A stretch of 5,956 bases of DNA, taken from contig CAJKKJ010000062.1 in NCBI GenBank assembly GCA_905200435.1, positions 1-5,956 of the forward strand, read 5' to 3'. Source of the DNA: an uncultured Bacillota bacterium. Its GTDB lineage: Bacteria > Bacillota_I > Bacilli_A > RF39 > UBA660. Each line of letters starts with the position of its first letter. Within the stretch, counting starts at the first letter, position 1. Below the pieces are notes generated by a model. That model had not been told where the DNA came from, searched no databases, and worked only from the letters and a program-made list of their open reading frames with translations. The position numbers and the translations under genes were made by a program. This document shows, one piece after another, positions 1-5,956 of the stretch.

Positions 1-269
1 TATCGTGGATTTTATCAGTAGCATTTGCTTATATAACCAATAAAATATTTGTTTTTGAAAGTAAAGCCAAAAATAAAGAAGCTGTTAAAGAAGCAATAAA
101 ATTTGTAAGTTCAAGAGTATTAACATATTTAATAGATTTAGCTTTAATGTTTATCTTTGTTAAATTAATAAAATTTAATAATGATATAGCAAAATTAATT
201 GTTCAATTTGTTGTACTTGTACTTAACTATATACTAAGTAAATTATTGGTATTCAAAAAGGAGTTATAG
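1..269 (+). CDS. GtrA-family small membrane protein, C-terminal part (5' truncated by window)
   Basis: An open frame enters from the left edge (codons in phase from base 3) and ends at TAG 267-269, leaving about 88 residues. It encodes hydrophobic stretches separated by a short charged loop. It begins SWILSVAFAYITNKIFVFES, continues through a basic loop (KAKNKEAVKEAIKF) and a second hydrophobic pair, and ends NYILSKLLVFKK. The paired 'A-Y-x-x-N-K-x-F-V-F' and 'N-Y-x-x-S-K-x-x-V-F' signatures, each closing a membrane helix, are the hallmark of the GtrA-like family. These are four-helix proteins of about 120-150 residues linked to transfer of lipid-linked sugars across the membrane for cell-surface glycans. 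The N-terminal helix and part of the second lie outside the window. Family membership is fairly secure; the substrate cannot be inferred. A terminator directly follows, so the gene ends its own transcription unit. Confidence 0.8.
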   Translation, partial: SWILSVAFAYITNKIFVFESKAKNKEAVKEAIKFVSSRVLTYLIDLALMFIFVKLIKFNNDIAKLIVQFVVLVLNYILSKLLVFKKEL

Positions 270-295
270 AAGTATAACTTCTTTTAAACTTTTTG
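256..295 (+). terminator. Rho-independent terminator after the GtrA-like gene
   Basis: Bases 256-266 (AAAAGGAGTTA) pair with 275-285 (TAACTTCTTTT) in an 11-bp stem with one G-U pair and an 8-nt loop. A short T-run (291-295) follows. The stem includes the last codons of the gene, and the stop codon lies in the loop. A shorter alternative hairpin, 268-273 with 277-282, uses the same 3' arm. The position between a stop codon and the next promoter supports the call; the low GC of the stem weakens it. Confidence 0.6.
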
Positions 296-337
296 TTAAT
301 ATATATTGTAAAATTTTAAAGCATTTTGTATTATTCA

Positions 338-366
338 TTGACTTATACTCTAAAAAATATTAAAAT
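338..366 (+). promoter_or_regulatory. Sigma-A-type promoter of rny
   Basis: A -35 box TTGACT (338-343; 5 of 6 to TTGACA) is followed by a 17-nt spacer and a -10 box TAAAAT (361-366; 5 of 6 to TATAAT). Transcription should start near 373. That would give a leader of about 28 nt to the ATG at 401, but only about 16 nt to the ATG at 389. With the terminator at 256-295 upstream, this makes rny an independent transcription unit. Confidence 0.75.
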
Positions 367-390
367 GGTTATGGAGGTAAAACTCTAAAT

Positions 391-395
391 GGAGG
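391..395 (+). promoter_or_regulatory. Ribosome binding site that decides the rny start
   Basis: GGAGG at 391-395 lies 5 nt before the ATG at 401. A second GGAGG at 373-377 lies 11 nt before an in-frame ATG at 389, but it would sit at the very 5' end of the transcript predicted from the promoter at 338-366. The 391-395 site is therefore the better one and supports starting at 401. The ATG at 389 itself overlaps this ribosome site (ATGGAGG). Confidence 0.6.
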
Positions 396-400
396 TTTTT

Positions 401-1954
401 ATGGATAATATACTACTTTCCATTTTACTAGTCATTTTAGGACTTATATTTGGTATTATTAGTGTTTTAATTATTAATCATATAAGAAAAAATAATACTT
501 CTAAGAGCATTACAGAAATGCTTGATAAAGCTCAAAAAGATGCTGAAAAAATCAAAAAGGATTATCTTTTAGAAGGTAAAGATGAAATACGTCTATTGAA
601 AGAAGAAGCAGAAAAAGAAATAAAAGAGAAAAAAAATGAAATTAAAGCATCTGAAGATAGGCTTATTGTGCGTGAAAATAATATGGATCGCCGTGATCAA
701 AGCTTACAAAGTAGAGAAAATTTATTAGAAGAAAAAGAAAACAATATAATAAATAAACAAAAAGAAATTCAAGATGAAAAAGTAAAAGTGGAGGAATTAA
801 GAAAAAAAGAAGAATCAGTACTTGAAGAAATTGCTGGTTATTCAAAAGAAGATGCAAGAAAAATTGTTTTAAAAAATGTTGAAGAAATGATGGATAGAGA
901 AATTGCAACTTACATAAAAGATAGAGAAAACGAAGCAAAATTAGAAGCAGATAAAAAATCAAAAGCATTACTTGTAGCATGTATGCAAAGATATTCTGCT
1001 GATGTTGCTGGTGATCAAACTGTAACTGTTGTTTCTTTACCGAATGAAGAAATGAAAGGTCGTATAATTGGGCGTGAAGGAAGAAACATTAGAACAATTG
1101 AAGCTGTAACAGGCGTTGATTTAATAATTGATGATACACCAGAAGCTATTGTTGTTTCATCGTTTGACCCTTTAAGAAGAGAAATTGCTAGAGTAACAAT
1201 TGAATCTTTGATTAAAGATGGTAGAATTCATCCTTCTAGAATTGAAGAACTTTATGAAAAAGTTTCGGAAGACATGAAAAGTAAAATTAGAGAATATGGT
1301 GAAAGTGCTTTATTTGAACTTGGAATCAATAAAATGGATCCTGAACTAGTTGAATTAGTTGGTAAACTTCATTTCCGTACTAGTTATGGTCAAAATGCTT
1401 TAAAACATTCACTTGAAGTTGCTCATTTAGCAGGAATACTTGCTAGTGAAATTGGTGAGAATGAAACAATTGCTAAAAGAGCTGGCTTACTTCATGATAT
1501 TGGTAAAGCTATTGATCATGATGTAGAAGGTAGCCATGTTACAATTGGTGCAGATATTGCTAAAAGATACAAAGAAAATGAAACTGTTATTGATGCAATT
1601 GAATCACATCATGGTGATAAAGAAGCAAAAAGTGTTATAGCTGTACTTGTTGCGGTTGCAGATACTTTATCGGCTTCAAGACCTGGTGCTAGAAATGATT
1701 CTTTAGAAAATTATTTAAAACGACTAGAGGATTTGGAAAATATTGCAAATTCTATAAGTGGTGTTGAAAAAACATTTGCTGTTCAAGCTGGTCGTGAAAT
1801 AAGAGTTATTGTAAAACCAGAAGATGTTGATGATTCAGGAAGTTATAAAGTAGCTCGTGATATAAAGGAAAGAATTGAAAATGAACTTCAATATCCAGGT
1901 ACAATTAAGGTAACTGTTATTCGTGAAACGAGAGCTGTTGAAGAAGCTAAATAG
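401..1954 (+). CDS. rny: Ribonuclease Y (membrane-anchored endoribonuclease)
   Basis: RNase Y starts mRNA decay by endonucleolytic cleavage at the inner face of the membrane and is the functional counterpart of RNase E in many Gram-positives. From the ATG at 401 the protein has 517 residues, close to the usual ~520. Seen in order: one N-terminal membrane helix (about 3-27); a long Lys/Glu-rich coiled coil (about 30-190); a KH RNA-binding domain (about 206-270) with its loop in [13 protein letters not shown]; an HD metal-dependent phosphohydrolase domain (about 332-426) with H336, the His-Asp pair H365-D366 in [10 protein letters not shown], a later double His (HHGD) and D421; and the conserved C-terminal region ending in [16 protein letters not shown]. 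All expected catalytic residues are present. An in-frame ATG 12 nt upstream (389) would add MEVF; 401 is preferred because of its ribosome site. The gene has its own promoter and terminator. The usual neighbours recA and ymdB are not seen in this window. Confidence 0.97.
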   Translation: MDNILLSILLVILGLIFGIISVLIINHIRKNNTSKSITEMLDKAQKDAEKIKKDYLLEGKDEIRLLKEEAEKEIKEKKNEIKASEDRLIVRENNMDRRDQSLQSRENLLEEKENNIINKQKEIQDEKVKVEELRKKEESVLEEIAGYSKEDARKIVLKNVEEMMDREIATYIKDRENEAKLEADKKSKALLVACMQRYSADVAGDQTVTVVSLPNEEMKGRIIGREGRNIRTIEAVTGVDLIIDDTPEAIVVSSFDPLRREIARVTIESLIKDGRIHPSRIEELYEKVSEDMKSKIREYGESALFELGINKMDPELVELVGKLHFRTSYGQNALKHSLEVAHLAGILASEIGENETIAKRAGLLHDIGKAIDHDVEGSHVTIGADIAKRYKENETVIDAIESHHGDKEAKSVIAVLVAVADTLSASRPGARNDSLENYLKRLEDLENIANSISGVEKTFAVQAGREIRVIVKPEDVDDSGSYKVARDIKERIENELQYPGTIKVTVIRETRAVEEAK

Positions 1955-1976
1955 GAATTTAATTTCCTATTTTTTT
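1949..1976 (+). terminator. Rho-independent terminator of rny, containing the stop codon
   Basis: AAATAGGAA (1949-1957) pairs perfectly with TTCCTATTT (1964-1972) in a 9-bp stem with a 6-nt loop. The T-run continues to 1976. The TAG stop codon (1952-1954) is inside the 5' arm, so a ribosome terminating there would cover part of the hairpin. Confidence 0.75.
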
Positions 1977-2048
1977 GATGTGTAATTAAATTTATAAGTT
2001 GTTAAATATTTTTTACTATTTATAATTTAAAGTTTTATATCTTATGGG

Positions 2049-2090
2049 TAAATTTTATAGTACTCTATGATTTGTCAACTATAAATTTTA
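2049..2090 (+). promoter_or_regulatory. Interrupted inverted repeat overlapping the -35 region of the lemA promoter
   Basis: TTTATAGT (2054-2061) is the exact reverse complement of ACTATAAA (2078-2085). After one T-T mismatch, TAAA (2049-2052) also pairs with TTTA (2087-2090), giving 12 matched pairs around a 16-nt centre. The centre ends with the -35 hexamer TTGTCA (2072-2077), and the right arm fills most of the spacer. This could be an operator, but AT-rich DNA produces such dyads by chance. No regulator is encoded in the window. Confidence 0.3.
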
Positions 2091-2100
2091 ATGATATAAT
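2072..2100 (+). promoter_or_regulatory. Extended -10 promoter upstream of lemA
   Basis: TTGTCA (2072-2077; 5 of 6) is followed by exactly 17 nt and a perfect TATAAT (2095-2100), which is preceded by TG at 2092-2093 (extended -10). It is the best promoter in the 292-nt gap between rny and lemA. The start point would be near 2107, giving an unusually long leader of about 140 nt. The leader is very AT-rich and I see no recognisable riboswitch or leader peptide in it. The -10 is the centre of a dyad, ATGATA (2091-2096) and TATCAT (2101-2106). Confidence 0.65.
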
Positions 2101-2167
2101 TATCATGAGTGATTGAATTTTTTTGAAAACAATTTATTACTTTTTGAATATAGTTTTGTAGTATATT

Positions 2168-2197
2168 TTGATTTATCTTTATAAATAAAAATATGGT
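2168..2197 (+). promoter_or_regulatory. Possible second, weaker promoter close to lemA
   Basis: TTGATT (2168-2173; 4 of 6) and TATGGT (2192-2197; 4 of 6) are separated by 18 nt. A near-copy of the -10 region follows 20 nt later: ATATGGTAAAGT (2191-2202) and ATATGATAAAAT (2211-2222) agree at 10 of 12 positions. TATGAT at 2212-2217 is therefore another -10 candidate, though it lacks a convincing -35. A start here would give a more usual leader of about 25-45 nt. This is weak evidence, since AT-rich DNA is full of such matches. Confidence 0.3.
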
Positions 2198-2246
2198 AAA
2201 GTAAACATAAATATGATAAAATTAAATTACAATAGGAGGTGAGAAT

Positions 2247-2786
2247 ATGTGGTATATAATTGGGGCAATAATAATTATTGTATATGCATTAGTACAATAT
2301 AATAGTTTTGTAAAACTAAATAATAAAGTAAGAGAAGCATTTTCAATAATGGATGTTTATCTAAAGAAAAGATGGGATTTAATTCCTAATATTGTAGAAA
2401 CTGTAAAGGGATATGCTAAACATGAAAAAGATACTTTAAAAGAAGTTATAGAATTAAGAAATGGTGTTTATGATAAAATGTCTCTCGATGAAAAAATCAA
2501 AGCAAATGAACAACTATCTAATAACATTAATAGAATGATGGCATTAGCAGAATTATATCCTGAATTAAAAGCAAGTGATAATTTTAAAGATTTGAGCAAA
2601 CAATTAACAAAGGTTGAAGATGATATTGCAAATTCAAGAAAATATTATAATGGAGTTGTTAGAATATATAACAATAAAGTTGAAATGTTCCCAAGTAATG
2701 TTTTTGCATGTATATTCAGGTTTAAAACAAAGCCAATGTTTGAAGCAAGTGCAAATGAAAGAGAAAATGTAAAAGTAGAATTATAA
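2247..2786 (+). CDS. lemA: LemA family protein
   Basis: The gene encodes 179 residues, the normal size for the LemA family (about 180-200). The ATG follows a near-perfect AGGAGGTG (2234-2241) with 7 nt between AGGAGG and the start. Residues about 2-17 form one membrane segment. A soluble helical domain follows with family signatures: YNSFVKLNNKVREAFS, then LKKRWDLIPNIVETVKGYAK with HEKDTL (residues about 38-64), then YPELKASDNF, and near the C-terminus SRKYYNGVVRIYNNKVEMFP. LemA proteins are small envelope proteins with a short N-terminal anchor and a helical bundle; their biochemical role is not established. The pairing with a DUF2207 protein 15 nt downstream is a recurrent arrangement in bacteria and suggests that the two act together at the membrane. 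The family call is very secure; the function is not. Confidence 0.95.
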   Translation: MWYIIGAIIIIVYALVQYNSFVKLNNKVREAFSIMDVYLKKRWDLIPNIVETVKGYAKHEKDTLKEVIELRNGVYDKMSLDEKIKANEQLSNNINRMMALAELYPELKASDNFKDLSKQLTKVEDDIANSRKYYNGVVRIYNNKVEMFPSNVFACIFRFKTKPMFEASANERENVKVEL

Positions 2787-2791
2787 TTAAT

Positions 2792-2796
2792 GGAGG
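2792..2796 (+). promoter_or_regulatory. Ribosome binding site that decides the DUF2207 gene start
   Basis: GGAGG (2792-2796) stands 5 nt before the ATG at 2802. An in-frame ATG at 2790-2792 overlaps this site (ATGGAGG) and has no ribosome site of its own: the bases before it are the end of lemA, AATTATAATTA. The start is therefore placed at 2802, which also gives a clean signal peptide beginning MKKNIKK. Confidence 0.7.
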
Positions 2797-2801
2797 GTGT
2801 A

Positions 2802-5261
2802 ATGAAGAAAAATATAAAAAAAATTTCTGTTTTAATTGTAATTATAATATCTTTGATTCTTTTTTTACCATCAAATATTTATGCATTAACTAATGAATTG
2901 TCATTTGCAACAATTAATAACACTGAAAAAATAGAAGTTGGTGATCTATCATTTTCTGATATTTCATTTAAAGATTATTCTTTAGAATCAGTTAAAGCAT
3001 TTGGATTAAATGGTAAAGTTGTTAATACATCAAAAAACACTATAAATTATAGATCGGAAATTTATTATTATGATGCAAACTATAATATAATCGCTGAGGG
3101 GTATAGCTTAGGAATGGCCATATCAGGAACTAGTGATTATAATCAAATGTCCAATTTAAGCATATTAAGTGGACATAGTATTAGTGAAATATACTATTAT
3201 AGTTTATCAATTCAAATACTTGATAATGAAACTATTGTAAAACCAAGTGAAAGTAATATTTATGCTTCATATGATTATGTTATTGATAAATATGATATAA
3301 ACATTATAGTAAATGAAAATAATACTTTTGATATAACAGAAAAAATTACAGCATATTTTAATACTCAAAAACATGGAATAATTAGAACAATTCCACTTAG
3401 AAATGAAATTACAAGATTAGATGGAAGCAGATCAAGAAATCGAACACAAATAACAAATCTTAATGTAAGCGATAATTATAAAATAACAAGACAAAATGGT
3501 AATTATGGTATAAAAATAGGTTCAGAAGATCGTACATTAATAGGAGAAAAAGAATATATTATTAGCTATACATATAATCTAGGAAAAGATCCTATGAAAA
3601 ATTATGATGAAATATACTATAATATAATTGGAAATAACTGGGATACAGTAATTGGAAATATAACATTTACAGTAACTATGCCAAAAGAATTTGATTCAAG
3701 TAAATTAGGCTTTTCATACGGAACAGTTGGTTCAACTGATAATAGTAATATCAAATATAATGTAAGTGGAAATACCATAATAGGAAGTTATGAAGGTATA
3801 CTTAATGCAAATGAAGCTTTAACAATTAGATGTGAATTACCTGAAGGGTATTTTGTTGGAGCAGGACTTGACACAAATATAATGAACTATGCTCTATTAT
3901 TAGTGCCATTAGTATTTTTAGGAATAGCAATATTATTATGGTATAAATTTGGTCGCGATGATATTATAGTGGAAACAGTTGAATTCTATCCACCTGAAGG
4001 TGTAAATAGTTTAGATGCTGGATTTATGTATAATGGAAAAGCTACTAACAAGGATGTTACATCTTTACTTGTATATTTAGCAAACAAAGGATATATTGAA
4101 ATAACTAATTTAGATTTTGAATCAGAATTAGATGATGTAACGTTAGATTCTAGTTCTATAAACTTAAAAATTAATGAATTACAAAATAAAATAAATGAAG
4201 AGAAAATAAAAAATCCTGAATCTGAAAAAATTAAATACTTTGAAGATGTATTAGGTATTTATAAAAAAGCAAATAAGTCTGGTAACTATAAAAAAAGTTC
4301 TCTTAAACGCTTAATTAAGAAAGCACATAAAGGAAATAAATTTCTAATAAGTAAACTAAAGAATTATGATGGAATTGACAATAATGAGAGACGATTTATG
4401 AAAGGATTATTTAAGAATAATAGAAAAGAAGTTACTGATAAAGAGTTAAATGGTAGTTTCTATATGACATATTATAAAATATTGCGTAGCGTTAATAAAA
4501 AAGGAAATATCAATAAAATAATTGAACCAATTAACATGATTTATAAAACAATAATTATTCTTATGATAATTTTTACGTATTTAATAATAACAATACTACC
4601 ATTATACTTTTTTGAACAATTAGAAGCTATACTTATGATTATTCTAATTTCACTTCCTGGTTTTGCATTAATGCTTTATGCACTATTTAATAAAACTGGA
4701 CTTGATAGATTTGGTTTGTCACTTATGGGGTTAATTATTGGTAGTTCACCTTGGTGTTTATTCGCGCTTCCAGCAATAATTGATGACAGATTATGTGCTT
4801 TAGGCTATATTGTTGGAGTAATATGTATTTTTGTAATGATGTATTTAATGAAAACTCCTAAAAGAACAAAATATGGAAAGAAAATGTTAGGAAAATTAAA
4901 AGGCTTTAAAAACTTTTTGGAAACTGCTGAAAAAGAAAAACTAGAAGCATTAGTTCTAAAAAATCCAAACTATTTTTATGATATTTTACCATATACATAT
5001 GTTTTGAATGTATCTGACAAATGGATTGAAAAATTTGAAACAATGTCTTTAGAAGCTCCTTCATGGTATGTTAATCATGGCAATTTTGATGTTTCTGATT
5101 TTGGAAGATTTATGAATTTTGCAAATTCTTCTGTTCAACAAGGTACATCAGCAAATTCACTTGGAAATTCTTCATCTAGTGGAAGCTCATTTAGTGGTGG
5201 TTCATCAGGTGGCGGCTCGTCCGGTGGTGGATCTGGTGGCGGTGGAGGAAGTTCTTGGTAG
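2802..5261 (+). CDS. DUF2207 domain membrane protein with N-terminal FxLYD-like domain and Gly/Ser tail
   Basis: From the ATG at 2802 the protein has 819 residues. Seen in order: a signal peptide (1-28, basic start, hydrophobic core, IYA before the likely cut); a beta-type region (about 29-155) with 'GLNGKVVNTSKNTINYRSEIYYYDANYNI' features resembling FxLYD-type domains (extracytoplasmic, inference); the DUF2207 extracellular domain (about 160-355) marked by NENNTFDITEKITAYFNTQK, GIIRTIPLRNEI and YNIIGNNWDT; a membrane helix (about 362-384); VETVEFYPPEGVNSLDAGF and LVYLANKGYIEI (about 390-433); a Lys/Glu-rich segment (about 434-550); four hydrophobic segments (about 579-602, 607-627, 637-659, 665-683); a cytoplasmic part with LPYTYVLNVSDKWIEKFE; and a Ser/Gly tail ending in SSW. 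Homologues are described as predicted membrane proteins (YciQ type) of unknown role. Co-transcription with lemA is likely: 15-nt gap, no terminator between. Confidence 0.92.
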   Translation: MKKNIKKISVLIVIIISLILFLPSNIYALTNELSFATINNTEKIEVGDLSFSDISFKDYSLESVKAFGLNGKVVNTSKNTINYRSEIYYYDANYNIIAEGYSLGMAISGTSDYNQMSNLSILSGHSISEIYYYSLSIQILDNETIVKPSESNIYASYDYVIDKYDINIIVNENNTFDITEKITAYFNTQKHGIIRTIPLRNEITRLDGSRSRNRTQITNLNVSDNYKITRQNGNYGIKIGSEDRTLIGEKEYIISYTYNLGKDPMKNYDEIYYNIIGNNWDTVIGNITFTVTMPKEFDSSKLGFSYGTVGSTDNSNIKYNVSGNTIIGSYEGILNANEALTIRCELPEGYFVGAGLDTNIMNYALLLVPLVFLGIAILLWYKFGRDDIIVETVEFYPPEGVNSLDAGFMYNGKATNKDVTSLLVYLANKGYIEITNLDFESELDDVTLDSSSINLKINELQNKINEEKIKNPESEKIKYFEDVLGIYKKANKSGNYKKSSLKRLIKKAHKGNKFLISKLKNYDGIDNNERRFMKGLFKNNRKEVTDKELNGSFYMTYYKILRSVNKKGNINKIIEPINMIYKTIIILMIIFTYLIITILPLYFFEQLEAILMIILISLPGFALMLYALFNKTGLDRFGLSLMGLIIGSSPWCLFALPAIIDDRLCALGYIVGVICIFVMMYLMKTPKRTKYGKKMLGKLKGFKNFLETAEKEKLEALVLKNPNYFYDILPYTYVLNVSDKWIEKFETMSLEAPSWYVNHGNFDVSDFGRFMNFANSSVQQGTSANSLGNSSSSGSSFSGGSSGGGSSGGGSGGGGGSSW
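5169..5258 (+). repeat. Low-complexity Ser/Gly-coding tail of the DUF2207 gene
   Basis: The last ~30 codons are almost only Ser and Gly (segments such as SGGSSGGGSSGGGSGGGGG) before a final Ser-Ser-Trp. The DNA is a degenerate array of GGT/GGC/GGA and TCA/TCG/TCC/AGT codons, clearly richer in GC than the rest of the gene. Such tails are typical of DUF2207 and related TPM-domain proteins, so this is part of the gene and not an insertion. Slippage could make its length vary between strains. Confidence 0.8.
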
Positions 5262-5287
5262 AATAAATTCACATAATTAATTATTTT

Positions 5288-5316
5288 AGAAGAGTGAAGA
5301 ACTCTTCTTTAATTTT
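5288..5316 (+). terminator. Rho-independent terminator of the lemA-DUF2207 operon
   Basis: AGAAGAGT (5288-5295) pairs perfectly with ACTCTTCT (5301-5308) around a 5-nt loop, followed by TT, AA and TTTT (to 5316). It lies 27 nt after the DUF2207 stop codon and before the next promoter. The interrupted T-tract makes it a little weaker than the rny terminator. Confidence 0.65.
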
Positions 5317-5380
5317 AATAAAATCATTGTTTTTAGTATAAAAATAGTTGTAGCATTACAAAATTAAATTTCTATTCTTA

Positions 5381-5409
5381 TTGATTTTAGTGATAAAATA
5401 TGATACTAT
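5381..5409 (+). promoter_or_regulatory. Promoter of the SipW-type protein gene
   Basis: TTGATT (5381-5386; 4 of 6) is followed by a 17-nt spacer and TACTAT (5404-5409; 4 of 6), with TG at 5401-5402 as an extended -10. The start would be near 5416, giving a leader of about 30 nt. TACTAT (5404-5409) and ATAGTA (5415-5420) form a perfect 6-bp dyad over the -10 and start point, which could be an operator or chance in AT-rich DNA. Confidence 0.5.
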
Positions 5410-5445
5410 TTTATATAGTAAAGTAGCTTTATAAAGGAGTTAAAT

Positions 5446-5956
5446 ATGAGGAAGAAATTAATATTTTCATTTGCATTAATTGGTATTTTACTTTTAAGTC
5501 TTGGCTCTTATGCATATTATTTAAAACGTGTAAATGGGAGAATAAGCGCGAGTACAGGTAAATTTGTCTTTTACGTAAATTATAATGGTAATACATTTGA
5601 TACTATAAATTTAGTTGAAACAGTATCTGGTGGTAGTTCTGATGGTAAAATTAATCCTGGTGATAAAGGAAAATTTACATTAGATATTATTGCTACTGGA
5701 TCACAAATGGATATTAAATATGATATTGTTTTTTCTAATTCAGCATTTGAATATTTTCCAGATGAACAATATGCAATAGATGTATGCCAGAAAATGATTG
5801 AAAAGGCCAATAAGTGTATAGGAATTTTAGAGGTTCATGATCCTATATTGAAGACGGAGTTCATTGATTTTAGACGTAAAACTATTCAGAATTATGATGA
5901 AAGGTATAAAAACCTAGATAAGCTGTTTATAAGCAAAGAATTATTTCTAAATATAG
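5446..5956 (+). CDS. SipW-type exported protein, N-terminal part joined to an unrecognised segment (runs off window)
   Basis: The ATG at 5446 follows AAAGGAG (5433-5439) by 6 nt. The frame stays open to the end of the window (170 codons). Residues 1-25 form a SipW-type signal peptide, with LLLSLGSYAYY matching the G-S/T-Y-A-Y/F/W motif recognised by the SipW signal peptidase. Residues 30-99 resemble the start of TasA/camelysin-like beta-sandwich proteins: ISASTGKFVF, INLVETVSGG, then INPGDKGKFTLDIIATGS and IKYDIVFSNS, with the typical 'PGD' turn. These proteins are exported and can form surface fibres. After about residue 100 the sequence changes to a charged, helical-looking stretch with two Cys (AIDVCQKMIEKANKC) and FRRKTIQNYDERYKNLDKLF, which I do not recognise and which does not fit the family. 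Codon choice also changes there. The N-terminal assignment is fairly good; the nature of the whole gene is unclear: fusion, insertion or assembly chimera. Confidence 0.7.
   Translation, partial: MRKKLIFSFALIGILLLSLGSYAYYLKRVNGRISASTGKFVFYVNYNGNTFDTINLVETVSGGSSDGKINPGDKGKFTLDIIATGSQMDIKYDIVFSNSAFEYFPDEQYAIDVCQKMIEKANKCIGILEVHDPILKTEFIDFRRKTIQNYDERYKNLDKLFISKELFLNI

Noticed and set aside
663..980. Open frame of 105 codons on the minus strand inside rny
   Set aside because: It is the antisense shadow of the Lys/Glu-rich coiled coil and reads as a Leu/Phe-rich low-complexity protein without a ribosome site. The sense strand is clearly RNase Y.
2107..2246. Possible riboswitch or structured leader RNA before lemA
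   Set aside because: The leader is almost all A and T, without conserved-looking GC stems, a terminator/anti-terminator pair or a known riboswitch motif.
5169..5258. Gly/Ser repeat array as a mobile or CRISPR-like repeat
   Set aside because: The repeats are degenerate at DNA level, stay in frame and encode a tail that is usual for this protein family.
5404..5432. Small hairpins TACTAT/ATAGTA and TAAAG/CTTTA near the 5' end of the SipW-type transcript
   Set aside because: They are short and AT-only or nearly so, easily expected by chance; they are noted only as a possible operator in the promoter entry.
5580..5810. Open frame of 76 codons on the minus strand opposite the SipW-type gene
   Set aside because: There is no recognisable motif, and the + strand frame has a good ribosome site, a promoter and a convincing signal peptide.
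1..5956. Use of the Mycoplasma genetic code (TGA = Trp), suggested by the extreme AT-richness
   Set aside because: All nine Trp codons in the GtrA-like, LemA and DUF2207 genes are TGG, and no reading frame needs TGA readthrough. No gene here ends in TGA, so the point is not fully settled, but the standard code fits.

Overview
The window is strongly AT-rich, and all supported genes lie on the + strand. They have Gram-positive-style signals: strong GGAGG ribosome sites, sigma-A-like promoters and short hairpin terminators. Gene content (RNase Y, LemA, a DUF2207 membrane protein, a SipW-type exported protein) and base composition point to an uncultured low-GC Firmicute or a Tenericutes-adjacent lineage (RF39 / gut Bacilli type). 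That placement is inference. All nine tryptophans in the well-supported genes are TGG, so nothing suggests the Mycoplasma code in which TGA encodes Trp.

Layout. (1) Positions 1-269 hold the 3' end of a GtrA-family small membrane protein, closed by a terminator. (2) A near-consensus promoter (338-366) drives rny (RNase Y, 401-1954), which ends in a hairpin terminator that includes its own stop codon. (3) A 292-nt AT-rich intergenic region holds a strong extended -10 promoter (2072-2100), dyads around it, and a possible second weaker promoter. (4) A two-gene operon follows: a LemA-family protein (2247-2786) and, 15 nt later, a secreted/membrane DUF2207 protein (2802-5261). The latter has an additional N-terminal beta domain, a charged cytoplasmic segment and a Gly/Ser tail. 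A terminator follows at 5288. (5) A promoter at 5381-5409 leads into a gene starting at 5446 that runs off the window. Its first ~99 residues look like a SipW-dependent (TasA-like) exported protein, but the rest looks unrelated and uses different codons.

Functionally, rny is a housekeeping mRNA-decay gene with its own promoter and terminator. The LemA/DUF2207 pair is a recurrent bacterial gene pair of unknown biochemical function at the cell envelope. The most unusual points are the apparent chimeric structure of the last gene, the extra domains of the DUF2207 protein, and two genes in which an in-frame ATG formed by the ribosome site (ATGGAGG) could mislead start calling. I do not see a clearly new multi-gene system, mobile element, CRISPR array or structured RNA here.
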